Assembly: GCF_023078495.1 (NCBI RefSeq)
Contig: NZ_CP095742.1
Span: 744,001 to 808,000 of the forward strand
Length of the DNA: 64,000 nucleotides
Origin: Luteibacter aegosomatissinici
Lineage (GTDB): Bacteria; Pseudomonadota; Gammaproteobacteria; Xanthomonadales; Rhodanobacteraceae
Direction of reading: 5' to 3'
Shown: piece by piece, positions 8,009 through 16,710 of the stretch
Layout of the letters: every line of letters starts with the position of its first letter
Numbering within the stretch: position 1 is the first letter of the stretch
Program-made: the position numbers and the translations under genes
The notes under the pieces: model-generated
What the model was told of the DNA's origin: nothing
The model's database searches: none
Seen by the model: only the letters and a program-made list of their open reading frames with translations

Positions 8009-8732
8009 CGTCGCGGTACTGGCCGCGGTCGTCTTCTTGCTTCCCGGCGCAGCTTTCGTATTCGCCTTCCAGCGTGACGCACCGCAGGCGAGGCAATCGC
8101 CTCTGGATGGGCAGGTATCGGAAACCTTAGCAAAGGCCGTGGTAGCCGCCATCGCCTTGAATGCTCTCTGGTATGGCGTTTGGTGGCGGATATGCGAAGG
8201 CCTCGCGCTCCCATTGCCGGATGCATCCGGTTTCCTCGCGCTTGCCAGTGGAGGGAATGTGCCGCGCGCGGAACGCGCCATACACGACGTAGGCCGATAC
8301 CCCTTACGGATCGCTGCCTATTTCTGCGCGCTTACCATGTTCGGTGGCGCATTCGGAACATTCGCCCGACTCATCCGCGCTCGAATCCGTGGACGAGGTG
8401 ACGCGGCGGTGTGGGGCAGGGTCCTGTCGCCTCTGGGTGTCGAATTCGTTGGCCTGACGCTTGATGTTGACCTGAGTGGCACGACCTTCCTCTATACGGG
8501 GATCTTGCGCGACTATGCTTTGGATCGTAGCGGCGAGTTGGAGCGCGTGGTCCTTGAGACCACCATGCGGAAGCCACTGCCGCTGGGGCACGAGGAGCCG
8601 GACCCCTGGACATCGATCTCTGGGGATTTCGTCGTCATTCGGGTAGGCAAGGCTTCGACCGTCAAGGTTGACTACTTCAGGCCGGGGAGCCCAACGCTCG
8701 CGCTGGCAGCACGGGGTCTCCTGGGGGCTTGA
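7998..8732 (+). CDS. Hypothetical membrane protein (DUF6338-like layout)
   Basis: A 244-residue protein starting at GTG 7998 inside the end of the preceding gene. It has an N-terminal membrane segment (about residues 2-25, VAVLAAVVFLLPGAAFVFAF), further hydrophobic stretches near 45-65 and 100-120, and a soluble C-terminal half. That half contains LSGTTFLYTGILRDYALDRSG and WTSISGDFVVIRVGKASTVK. This layout resembles DUF6338-type proteins sometimes found near restriction or defence genes, but the match is from memory and weak. No defence partner is present here. The coupling to the 74-residue gene suggests a two-protein unit. Confidence 0.6.
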   Translation: MGLSVAVLAAVVFLLPGAAFVFAFQRDAPQARQSPLDGQVSETLAKAVVAAIALNALWYGVWWRICEGLALPLPDASGFLALASGGNVPRAERAIHDVGRYPLRIAAYFCALTMFGGAFGTFARLIRARIRGRGDAAVWGRVLSPLGVEFVGLTLDVDLSGTTFLYTGILRDYALDRSGELERVVLETTMRKPLPLGHEEPDPWTSISGDFVVIRVGKASTVKVDYFRPGSPTLALAARGLLGA

Positions 8733-9157
8733 AACGGTCCTGTCCGCCCCTACGTTAGGTGCCAGCCGCTTGCCCACCCACGTGGGCAGGCGTACGATCC
8801 GCCCCCAATCCATCGAGTCCGAACCATGTTTGCCTGCAAGCACGCATTGAGCCACCTGCCAACGATCGCCCCATGGGCGCGTCGCGGGTGCGCGCGTGCC
8901 ATGGCAGGCCCTACGCCGTAAGGCGCACGGTCTCGAACGTTTACCAAAAGCACCCGCGAGGGTGCTTTTTTTTCGCCCTCGTTTTTTCCAAGCCCTGAAT
9001 TTTCCAAGCCCTTACCCGGAGCACCGTGCCATGAAGAACTGCCGCGATCCCCGATCCTGAACCGTCCTACCCACGCCAGGGGCGACGGTGAAGCCTCGGG
9101 GAATGCCTCGCTCGAAGCGTATCGAGCCCCTGGCGCCCTGAATGGAACTGTTCAACC
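8733..9157. other. 425-bp gap with possible short ORF and terminator
   Basis: No conventional gene lies between the membrane protein and the EF-G paralogue. A 31-codon ORF runs at 8826-8921 (MFACKHALSHLP...), without a strong ribosome binding site. It is followed by a clear intrinsic terminator at 8946-8973. A TGCCCAC/GTGGGCA hairpin lies near 8770. The last 180 bp form the EF-G leader and hold several GC-rich inverted segments but no recognised riboswitch. The section ending at the terminator could be a small RNA or leader-peptide transcript. Confidence 0.4.
8946..8973 (+). terminator. Rho-independent terminator
   Basis: AAAGCACCC, a GCGA loop and GGGTGCTTT form a strong stem, and the 3' arm runs into eight Ts. 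It terminates a plus-strand transcript about 215 bp past the last annotated gene, which suggests that something short is transcribed from this gap. Confidence 0.85.
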
Positions 9158-11224
9158 ATGAGTACCCGCGATACCACCATCCCCGTCGGCCGTTGGCGCA
9201 ACCTCGGCATCATCGCGCACGTCGACGCGGGTAAAACCACGCTCACCGAGCGCCTGCTCTACAAGACCGGCACGATCCATCGCACCGGCGAGGTGCACGA
9301 TGGCGCGACCACCACCGACCATATGGAACTCGAGCGCGAGCGTGGTATCACGATCGGCGCCGCAGCCGTGCGCGCCAGCTGGACGCCGGAAGGTGGCCTG
9401 CCGCATCGCCTTACCCTGATCGACACCCCGGGACACATCGACTTCGCCATCGAGGTGGAGCGTTCGCTGCGCGTGCTCGACGGCGCGGTCGTGGTGTTCT
9501 CCGGCGTGGCCGGTGTGCAGCCGCAATCGGAAACCGTGTGGCACCAGGCGCGTCGCCATGGCGTGCCGCTGATGGCGTTCGTCAACAAGATGGACCGCCC
9601 TGGGGCGGACTTCGATGCGACGCTCGTGCAGATGCGTGAAAAGCTCGGGGCGAACCCCTGGGTGGTCGCGCAGCCGGTGATCGAAGGTGAGCACATCGTG
9701 GGTCTCGTGGACCTGGTGGGTGAGCGCACGTGGCTGTTCGACGAGAAGGGCGCACCCGCGATCACACCGTGGACCGACGAGGAGCGCGCGGCGCATGCGA
9801 ATGCGCGCGCGGAACTCGTCGCGGCCGTGGCCGACAAGGACGAGGCGCTGGCGGAACTGTGGCTGGCAGACCAACCCGTGGACGCAGCGGCGCTGACCGC
9901 GGCGCTGCGCCGTGGCACGCTGGCCGGCATGGGCCAGCCCGTCTTGCCGGGTTCGGCGTTCCGTAACGTCGGTATCGAGCCGTTGCTGGATGCCATGGTC
10001 GCCTATCTGCCGTCCCCGCTCGATCGCCCGTCCGTGGTGGCGCACACCGATCACGGCGACGTACAGGTGGCGCCGGACGCTGATGCACCGCTTTCGGCGC
10101 TGGTGTTCAAGGTAGTGAACCAGTCGCATGGTCCGCTGGCCTTTATTCGCCTGTACTCGGGCCGGCTGCGAGTGGGCGACGCGGTATGGCGTAGCGGCAC
10201 TGATCGCGTCCAGCGCATTGGCCGCCTGGCGGTGGTGCGTGCCGACGATACGGAAGCGGTGGAAGTCGCCGAGGCGGGTGACATCGTGGCGATCATGGGC
10301 TGGAAGGACGTGGCGACCGGTGAAACGCTGGCCGACCAGCATCACCACCTGCGGCTGGAAACCATCCAGGCGCAGCCGGCGGTGCTGTCGTGGCGACTTT
10401 CACCGGAGCGTTCGGCCGACCTGCTCAAGCTCGGCAACGGGCTGGCGCGCCTGGCCCAGGAGGATCCGTCGTTCCGCGTGAGTACCGATCCGGAAACCGG
10501 CGAAACCCTGGTCTGGGGCATGGGCGAACTTCACCTGGAAGTGATGGTGGAACGCCTGCGCCGCGAATGGGGCGTACAGGTCCGCACCGGCTCGCCGCGC
10601 GTGGCCTACCAGGAGACCCCGGCCAAGGCCTCGGGCCCGATCGAAGGCAAGCTCGCCAAGCAGACCGGCGGCAGCGGTCAGTACGCCCGCGTGGTGTTGT
10701 CCGTTTCGCCGATCGAAGGCGATGCGAACCGCTACGAGGACCGTACGACGGGCGGCGTCATCCCCAAGCAGTTCCAGGGTTCCGTACAGAAAGGCGCGGA
10801 ACAGGCGTTGCTGGAAGGTCCGCGTGGCTTCCCGGTGGTGGGTGCCGAGGTCCTGGTGCTCGACGGCCAGGCGCACGCCGTGGATTCGAACGAAGCCGCG
10901 TTCCACCGTGCCGCGCAGATCGCGGTGCGGGCGGCGCTCGAAGCCACCGGTACCGTCCTGCTCGAACCGGTGATGCGCGTGTCGGTTTCGGCGCCGGGCG
11001 TGGCGGTGGGCGATGTACTGGGTGACCTGCAGCGTCGCGGTGGGCAGATCGTGAACCTCACCGACAAGCAGGAGCGCACGGAGATCGAAGCCGATGTACC
11101 GCTGGCCCAGCTCGACGGGTACAGCACCGCACTGCGCAGCCTGAGCCAGGGCCGCGCTTCCGCCACGGTGGCGTTCCACGCCTACCGACCGGCCACGGTG
11201 CAGGAGGCCCGCAAGCAGGCCTGA
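9158..11224 (+). CDS. fusA2: Elongation factor G paralogue
   Basis: A 688-residue translational GTPase with the five-domain EF-G layout. The G domain shows HVDAGKTT (residues 21-28), RGITIGAA in switch I, DTPGHIDF (about 88-97) and NKMD (about 142). Domain IV appears near TGGSGQYARV and domain V at the end. It stands outside any str operon (no rpsL, rpsG or tufA nearby), so it is probably a second copy of the EF-G type rather than the housekeeping fusA. Known paralogues act in ribosome recycling, GTP-independent translocation or drug tolerance; which applies here cannot be told. Confidence 0.88.
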   Translation: MSTRDTTIPVGRWRNLGIIAHVDAGKTTLTERLLYKTGTIHRTGEVHDGATTTDHMELERERGITIGAAAVRASWTPEGGLPHRLTLIDTPGHIDFAIEVERSLRVLDGAVVVFSGVAGVQPQSETVWHQARRHGVPLMAFVNKMDRPGADFDATLVQMREKLGANPWVVAQPVIEGEHIVGLVDLVGERTWLFDEKGAPAITPWTDEERAAHANARAELVAAVADKDEALAELWLADQPVDAAALTAALRRGTLAGMGQPVLPGSAFRNVGIEPLLDAMVAYLPSPLDRPSVVAHTDHGDVQVAPDADAPLSALVFKVVNQSHGPLAFIRLYSGRLRVGDAVWRSGTDRVQRIGRLAVVRADDTEAVEVAEAGDIVAIMGWKDVATGETLADQHHHLRLETIQAQPAVLSWRLSPERSADLLKLGNGLARLAQEDPSFRVSTDPETGETLVWGMGELHLEVMVERLRREWGVQVRTGSPRVAYQETPAKASGPIEGKLAKQTGGSGQYARVVLSVSPIEGDANRYEDRTTGGVIPKQFQGSVQKGAEQALLEGPRGFPVVGAEVLVLDGQAHAVDSNEAAFHRAAQIAVRAALEATGTVLLEPVMRVSVSAPGVAVGDVLGDLQRRGGQIVNLTDKQERTEIEADVPLAQLDGYSTALRSLSQGRASATVAFHAYRPATVQEARKQA

Positions 11225-11242
11225 CCAAGGTAGGCTTCACCC

Positions 11243-12439
11243 ATGCTTACCTACGCTGATGCCCTGGCCTTGCTGTTGAAGGAAACCCACCCGCTCGATA
11301 CCGAGCGGGTGGGCCTTTCCGTTGCCATGGGCCGCATCCTGGCCCAGCCCGTCTCCAGTCCGCTGTCGCTGCCCTCGTTCGATAACTCGGCGATGGATGG
11401 TTACGCGATCCGGCGCGGCGAGGGCGATATTCCCTCTGGGTCGCTGTTCAAGGTCGAAGGCATGCAAGCCGCCGGCGATGACACGACCGCTTACCCCGGC
11501 GCTGACGCTTGCGAGATTGCAACCGGCGCACGCCTGCCCGATGGCTTCGATACCGTCATCCCCGTCGAGCGCTGTGAGCGCGACGGCGAGCAAGTGCGCA
11601 TTGCTCAAGACGAAAAGCGTGGCCAGAACATCCGGCGCGCTGGTGGCGACATCCGCCACGGCGATGCCGCGCTACCTGCGGGGCGCCGGATTGACGCCGC
11701 GGCTGTCATGTTGCTGGCCGCGCTCGGCGTCGAAACCATCGCGGTCGCGCGCAGGCCCCGCGTCGCCATCATCAATACGGGCAGCGAACTGCATGCCAGC
11801 GGCCCCTTGCCGGAAGGTGGCATCCACGACTCGAACGGGCCGTACCTCGAGGCGGCGCTTGCCTCGTGGGGCGTGGAGCTGCTTGCGCGTTCCCGCGTTC
11901 CCGATACCGGTGATGCATTCGGCCGTGCGGTGGACGATGCGAGGCGCGCGGGTGCCGACCTGATCGTCACGACGGGGGCGGTATCCGCCGGGCGGTTCGA
12001 TTTCGTGCCGACGGCCCTGGCGGCGATGGGCGCCAGCGAGCTGTTCCACAAGGTCGCCATCCGCCCCGGCAAGCCATTGCTCGCTGCACGGTTCGACGGC
12101 GGCCCGCTTGTGCTGGGCTTGCCTGGCAATCCGATCGCTGTGGCCGTGGGCTTTCGCTTCTTCGTGGCGCCGGTACTGCGGGGTATGGCCGGTCTGCCAC
12201 CCGAGAGCCCACGTCGCGTGCGGCTTGGCGAAGGTTACGAGGTGCGACCCGGCTTGCATCATTTCGCCCTGGGTTGCGTCGGGGCGGACATCGACGGCCG
12301 GGAGGTCGCGCGCGCGCAGCGCAACCAGGCGGCGTATCGCATACTGCCGTTCACCCAGGCCAACGCATGGCTGACTGCCGATGATGCGTTTGGCGACGTG
12401 GTCGATGCCTGGCCGCTGGATCCGGCGCACGCGCCATGA
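11243..12439 (+). CDS. moeA: Molybdopterin molybdenumtransferase
   Basis: A 398-residue cytosolic enzyme that inserts molybdate into adenylylated molybdopterin to make Mo-molybdopterin. Visible features are DNSAMDGYA near residue 50, NTGSEL and SNGPYL in the central domain, TGAVSAGRFDFV (the GGVSxGxxD motif in variant form) and the LGLPGNPIAV loop near residue 290. The length is normal. It starts a three-gene operon with mobA and a small unknown gene, each overlapping the next by four bases, facing the formate dehydrogenase genes that need the cofactor. Confidence 0.95.
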   Translation: MLTYADALALLLKETHPLDTERVGLSVAMGRILAQPVSSPLSLPSFDNSAMDGYAIRRGEGDIPSGSLFKVEGMQAAGDDTTAYPGADACEIATGARLPDGFDTVIPVERCERDGEQVRIAQDEKRGQNIRRAGGDIRHGDAALPAGRRIDAAAVMLLAALGVETIAVARRPRVAIINTGSELHASGPLPEGGIHDSNGPYLEAALASWGVELLARSRVPDTGDAFGRAVDDARRAGADLIVTTGAVSAGRFDFVPTALAAMGASELFHKVAIRPGKPLLAARFDGGPLVLGLPGNPIAVAVGFRFFVAPVLRGMAGLPPESPRRVRLGEGYEVRPGLHHFALGCVGADIDGREVARAQRNQAAYRILPFTQANAWLTADDAFGDVVDAWPLDPAHAP

Positions 12440-12966
12440 TCGGCGTCATCCTGGCCGGTGGGCTGTCATCACGCATGGGCGAAGACAAAGCCCTGCTGAG
12501 CATCGATGGCCGGACGCTGCTGGACCGTACCCGCGATGTGCTGGTCGAGGCCGGCGCGGAACGTGTCGTGATCAGTGGCTCACGGCCAGGCGGCATCGCA
12601 GATCGCTGGGCAGAAAAAGGGCCCATCGGCGGTATTGCCAGCGTGGCGGCTGAGCTCGATGACGGCGAACTCCTTGTAGTGCCGGTCGATATGCCACGCA
12701 TCGATGCCGCCACGCTCGCGCCCCTGCGCGACGAGCGGCGCATGCGCGCCACCCGCTGGGCGGGCCACCCGCTGCCCATGCGGCTCACGCTCGACGCGCA
12801 CACCCGGGCGACATTGGCTGAACTTATCGGCCTGGATGGGCGCGCTTGCTCCGTGGCCGCCCTGCAGGTCCGCGTGGGCATGGCCGTGCTCTCGGTAGAT
12901 CGGGCCAATCCGCGCGCGCTGGCGAACTGCAATACTCCCGATGAATGGCGCGAGGCGAACGCATGA
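12436..12966 (+). CDS. mobA: Molybdenum cofactor guanylyltransferase
   Basis: A 176-residue enzyme that adds GMP to Mo-molybdopterin to give the bis-MGD cofactor used by DMSO-reductase-family enzymes such as the FdhF-like protein nearby. The nucleotide-binding signature LAGGLSSRMGEDKA is at residues 6-19 and the metal-binding Asp is in VPVDMPRID. It is slightly short for the family (usually about 190-200). The start overlaps the moeA stop (ATGA), which indicates coupled translation. Confidence 0.93.
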   Translation: MIGVILAGGLSSRMGEDKALLSIDGRTLLDRTRDVLVEAGAERVVISGSRPGGIADRWAEKGPIGGIASVAAELDDGELLVVPVDMPRIDAATLAPLRDERRMRATRWAGHPLPMRLTLDAHTRATLAELIGLDGRACSVAALQVRVGMAVLSVDRANPRALANCNTPDEWREANA

Positions 12967-13301
12967 GGGTGCAGCTGGAAAACGACACGATCCGGGTGCG
13001 GATCGATGAGGATGAACTGGGTGAGCTGCTGGATGACGTGGCGCTGCTCGGCTCCACGGCCTTTGGTCGGGCCTTCATCATGCGCTATTCGGTGGATGCC
13101 ATCGAGGCGGCCACCTGCGAGCTGGAAGGCAACGCGCACGAATGGCGCCTGCTGGTGCCGCGCACCCAACTGCTCGAGCTGAAGGCACGCCTACCGAGCA
13201 AAGATGGCCTGGTTTTCGACATCGCCGGCCACGATACGGTGGCGACGACGGTCCTGTTCGACGTGGATGTTAAAGACAGCATCAAACGCCGCCGCTCCTG
13301 A
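12963..13301 (+). CDS. Small unknown protein at the end of the moeA-mobA operon
   Basis: A 112-residue soluble protein beginning MRVQLENDTIRVRIDEDEL. The start ATG overlaps the mobA stop (ATGA), so it is the third gene of the operon. It is acidic near the N-terminus and looks beta-rich, with no cysteines suited to an Fe-S cluster. Position suggests a role in molybdenum-cofactor or formate-dehydrogenase maturation, but the sequence shows no catalytic motif. The family is not recognised with confidence. Confidence 0.7.
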   Translation: MRVQLENDTIRVRIDEDELGELLDDVALLGSTAFGRAFIMRYSVDAIEAATCELEGNAHEWRLLVPRTQLLELKARLPSKDGLVFDIAGHDTVATTVLFDVDVKDSIKRRRS

Positions 13302-13339
13302 GCCCGCCTCATGCGCGCCCCTACAACGGCACGATCCGC

Positions 13340-14212
13340 TTATGGGCCGGGGTTGTGGATTCGCTCGGGACGGTTGTAGACATTGAAGCGGCCGGGGCGG
13401 GCGAAACCGACCAGCGTGAGGCCGCATTCATCGGCCAGCGCCACCGCCAGTGCCGTCGGGGCCGAGATGGCGACCAGCACGGTGATGCCGGCGACGGCCG
13501 CCTTGGTCACCATCTCGTAGCTCGCGCGGCTGGTAATGAGCGCGAAGCCCTCACGCGGGTCGATCCCGCGCCGGGTCATTGCACCGATCAGCTTATCCAG
13601 CGCGTTGTGCCGGCCCACGTCCTCACGCACCACCATCAGCGAGCCATCGGCGCGCGCCCACGCCGCGGCGTGTACCGAGCCGGTAAACGCGTTGATCGGC
13701 TGCTCGGCGCGAAGGGCCTCGAGCGCGCGCTCGATAGCATCTGGCGCCACGTTAGTGCCCGCGGCCACGGGGCGCGGACGGCGGATCACGTCTTCCAGTT
13801 CACGCGTGCCGCAAATGCCGCAGCCACTGCGACCGACGATCTCGCGCTCACCCAGCGGGCCAGCAGGCGCGGCATCGGCCGAAGCCAACTCGGCCACCGT
13901 GGCAGCCGGCGTGACCGTCGCAGCCTCCCGCGTGCGCACGTCGATCGTGATGCCCTCGAGCATCTCCTGCACCTCGATGGATTCAATGTCGCGCGCATCG
14001 CCGACCCGGTTCTCGGTGAGCGCGAAGCCACGCGCGAAGTCTTCGAGGTCGACCGGTGAGGCCATCATCACGGCAAACGGCTTGCCATTGATGTGCACAG
14101 CGACAGGCACCTCCTCGGCGAGACGGTCATCATCGTTGGTCGCCCGCCCGCGCTCGTAGCGGGTGACGGGACGGGTGGCGCTACCCGCCGGGGGAAGCAG
14201 TTCATGCCGCAT
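13340..14212 (-). CDS. fdhD: Sulfur carrier protein FdhD
   Basis: A 290-residue protein that passes sulfur from a cysteine desulfurase to the bis-MGD cofactor of formate dehydrogenases, which is needed for activity. The key CxxC is present as CGIC (Cys131 and Cys134). The C-terminal cofactor-binding half (EDVGRHNALDKLIG, then SRASYEMV) is conserved. The first 11 bases overlap the end of the upstream oxidoreductase gene, so the two are probably translated together. It is convergent with the mobA operon. Confidence 0.96.
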   Translation of the reverse strand: MRHELLPPAGSATRPVTRYERGRATNDDDRLAEEVPVAVHINGKPFAVMMASPVDLEDFARGFALTENRVGDARDIESIEVQEMLEGITIDVRTREAATVTPAATVAELASADAAPAGPLGEREIVGRSGCGICGTRELEDVIRRPRPVAAGTNVAPDAIERALEALRAEQPINAFTGSVHAAAWARADGSLMVVREDVGRHNALDKLIGAMTRRGIDPREGFALITSRASYEMVTKAAVAGITVLVAISAPTALAVALADECGLTLVGFARPGRFNVYNRPERIHNPGP

Positions 14213-16538
14213 GGGTTGCCTTCTTGCGGCGGGTGGCGGGTGCCGGGCCGGTGGCGGCCTCGATGCGTACGGGCACCGATTTGTAAGTGGGTGTGCCCGA
14301 GTGGCTGTCGTGGTTTTCCAGCGAGATGAGCGCGTTCCCTTCGGGGTAATACATGGCGACCGAGCCTTCGGCTATGTCGTATGCCACGGCGGTGAAACTG
14401 CGCACGGCACGCTGGCGGCCGTCGGCGATGTTCCGGCCGGTGGCGAAGATATCGATGCGGTCGCCGTGCTTCAGTCCGCGCGCGGCTAGATCGTTGGCGT
14501 GCATGAACACCACATCGCGCCGGCCCGTTACACCGCGGTAGCGATCGTTCAAGCCATAGATCGTGGTGTTGTACTGATCGTGCGAGCGGATGGTGGTGAG
14601 CATCAGGCCACCTTCTTCCACGCGGTCATCTTCATCCAGCCCGCGTGCCAGCAGGAACCGGGCGCGCTTGCTCGGCGTGGCCCAGTCGCGCTCACTCGCG
14701 GCAACGCGCAAGCGGAAACCACCGGGCACGTTCACGCGCTTGTTGAAGTCGAAGAAGATCGGAAACACGCTCTCGATATCGTCGCGGATGAGGTTGTAGT
14801 CGCCGACCAGACGATCCCAGTTCACCTTGGTGTTGGGCAACGTGGCCTTGGCGATGCCCGCGACGATCCACGGCTCCGACCGCAAGTGTTCCGAGGCAGG
14901 CGTCAACGTGCCCGCGGAGGCGTGCACCATCGACATCGAATCTTCCACCGTCACCGCTTGTGGCCCGGTGGCTTGCTCGTCCAGCTCGGTGCGGCCAAGG
15001 CAGGGCAAGATGAACGATTCCTTCGCCAGGAGCAGATGCGAGCGATTGAGCTTGGTCGCGACGTGCACGGCAAGATCGAGCTTGCGCATCGCCTCGAAGG
15101 TTTCGTCGGTATCCGGCATGGCCACGGCGAGGTTGCCGCCCAGGGCGATCATGGCCTTCGAGCGGCCGTCACGGATGGCGAGCAGCGACGCCACCGCATC
15201 GTGGCCGTGGTCTACTGGCGGCTCGAAACCATACGTACGGCGGATACCTTCGTTGAGATCCGCATTGGGCTTCTCGGTGATGCCCACGGTGCGATCACCC
15301 TGCACGTTGCTGTGGCCGCGCAGCGGGCAGATGCCGGCGCCCTGGCGGCCGATATTGCCGCGCATGAGCAGGAGGTTGGCGATCTGCTGCACGTTCTCGG
15401 TACCGTGCTGGTGCTGGGTAATGCCCATGCCGTAGCAGACGATGACCGCTTTGGCCTTGGCATAGATCGAAGCGGCGTACTCGATCTCACCACGCGACAG
15501 GCCGCTCTTGCGCTCGATGTCAGCCCAGCTCGTCGCACTGACATCCTGCACGAGGGCTTCGAAGCCTTCGGTGTTCTGCGCGATGAACGCATGGTCGATC
15601 ACGGGCGGCCGTCCTGCGTCGCGCGCGATGGCATCTTCTTCCACCAGGTACTTCATCATGCCCTTGAGCACGGCGACATCACCGCCAATCTTCACCTTGT
15701 AATAGGTGGAGGCGATACGCACCGATTTACCGGTGAGCATTTCCGAGGCGTGCTGCGGCGAGGTGAAACGCTCCAGGCCGCGTTCGGGCATGGGGTTCAT
15801 GACGACGATAGGCACGCCGCGCAGGGACGCTTCGCGCAGGGTGGAAAGCATGCGCGGGTGATTCGTCCCCGGGTTGTGCCCGATACAGAAGATGGCATCG
15901 CAGTGGTCGAAATCCTCGAGCAGGACGGTGCCCTTGCCCGAGCCGATCGACTGCGGCAGCCCCACGCTGGTCGCTTCGTGGCACATGTTCGAGCAATCGG
16001 GGAAGTTGTTCGTTCCAAACTCGCGGACGAACAGCTGGTAGAGAAACGCGGCTTCGTTCGAAGCGCGGCCCGAGGTGTAGAACTCCGCCATGTTCGGATC
16101 GGGCAGGGCGCGCAGGGCGGCGCCGATCCGGCGGAAGGCCTCCTCCCACGCAATGGGCTTGAAGGTGTCGCTGCCCGCGTCGTAGGCCATCGGGTGGGTC
16201 AGGCGGCCCAGCCCCTCCAGCGTGTAGTCGCTGAGCTTCCACAGGTCAGCCACGGTGTTCTTCGCGAAGAATTCCGGGCGTACGCGCTTGGCGGTCGCCT
16301 CCCAGGACACGGCCTTGGCGCCGTTCTCGCAGAACTCGAACGACGAGGTCTCCTTGGGGTCCGGCCACGCGCAGCCCGGGCAATCGAACCCGTGCGGCTG
16401 GTTCACCTTGTGCAGTGCGATGGATTCGCGGGCCAGGGCCATCTGGCCGCTCAGCGCGCGTGCAACGGCACCCAGTGCGCCCCAGCCACCCGCCGGGCCG
16501 TCGTACTCGTCGATGCCGGGAACACGCTGGTCGCTCAT
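14202..16538 (-). CDS. FdhF/YdeP-family molybdopterin oxidoreductase
   Basis: A 778-residue formate-dehydrogenase-like molybdoenzyme of the FdhF/YdeP family. Features include an N-terminal CPGC pair (Cys53, Cys56), SNMCHEATS (Cys near residue 185, at the place where E. coli FdhF carries selenocysteine), GICPLRGHSNVQGDRT, and a C-terminal cofactor-cap domain (RSHDQYNTTIYG, MHANDLAARGL). There is no signal peptide, so it should be cytosolic. Members have been linked to formate oxidation and acid resistance, but the substrate of YdeP-type proteins is unproven. The start at 16538 gives MSDQRVPGID; a TTG five codons upstream is possible. fdhD overlaps its end. Confidence 0.9.
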   Translation of the reverse strand: MSDQRVPGIDEYDGPAGGWGALGAVARALSGQMALARESIALHKVNQPHGFDCPGCAWPDPKETSSFEFCENGAKAVSWEATAKRVRPEFFAKNTVADLWKLSDYTLEGLGRLTHPMAYDAGSDTFKPIAWEEAFRRIGAALRALPDPNMAEFYTSGRASNEAAFLYQLFVREFGTNNFPDCSNMCHEATSVGLPQSIGSGKGTVLLEDFDHCDAIFCIGHNPGTNHPRMLSTLREASLRGVPIVVMNPMPERGLERFTSPQHASEMLTGKSVRIASTYYKVKIGGDVAVLKGMMKYLVEEDAIARDAGRPPVIDHAFIAQNTEGFEALVQDVSATSWADIERKSGLSRGEIEYAASIYAKAKAVIVCYGMGITQHQHGTENVQQIANLLLMRGNIGRQGAGICPLRGHSNVQGDRTVGITEKPNADLNEGIRRTYGFEPPVDHGHDAVASLLAIRDGRSKAMIALGGNLAVAMPDTDETFEAMRKLDLAVHVATKLNRSHLLLAKESFILPCLGRTELDEQATGPQAVTVEDSMSMVHASAGTLTPASEHLRSEPWIVAGIAKATLPNTKVNWDRLVGDYNLIRDDIESVFPIFFDFNKRVNVPGGFRLRVAASERDWATPSKRARFLLARGLDEDDRVEEGGLMLTTIRSHDQYNTTIYGLNDRYRGVTGRRDVVFMHANDLAARGLKHGDRIDIFATGRNIADGRQRAVRSFTAVAYDIAEGSVAMYYPEGNALISLENHDSHSGTPTYKSVPVRIEAATGPAPATRRKKATHAA

Positions 16539-16710
16539 GGGGCTGATTCGCAAGAAGTTCTGGGATTGGGCGCCATTCTACGCTGCCCACCTTTCCCGAA
16601 ATAAACGGCCACGTCAGCTACGAACGAAAGTTTCACGCCGATTTGTCGGGCAAACCCCCAACCTCCGCGCCGCTCGGCGTCCCTCCCCAGGCGCCGCAAG
16701 GATCGTTTTT

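Noticed and set aside
8750-8980. Possible 6S RNA or tRNA in the gap before EF-G
   Set aside because: No cloverleaf, no 6S-like central bubble; only a terminator and a short ORF can be supported.
14499-16604. 701-residue plus-strand open frame opposite the FdhF-like gene
   Set aside because: High GC leaves the opposite frame open; the FdhF reading has clear family motifs and this one has none.
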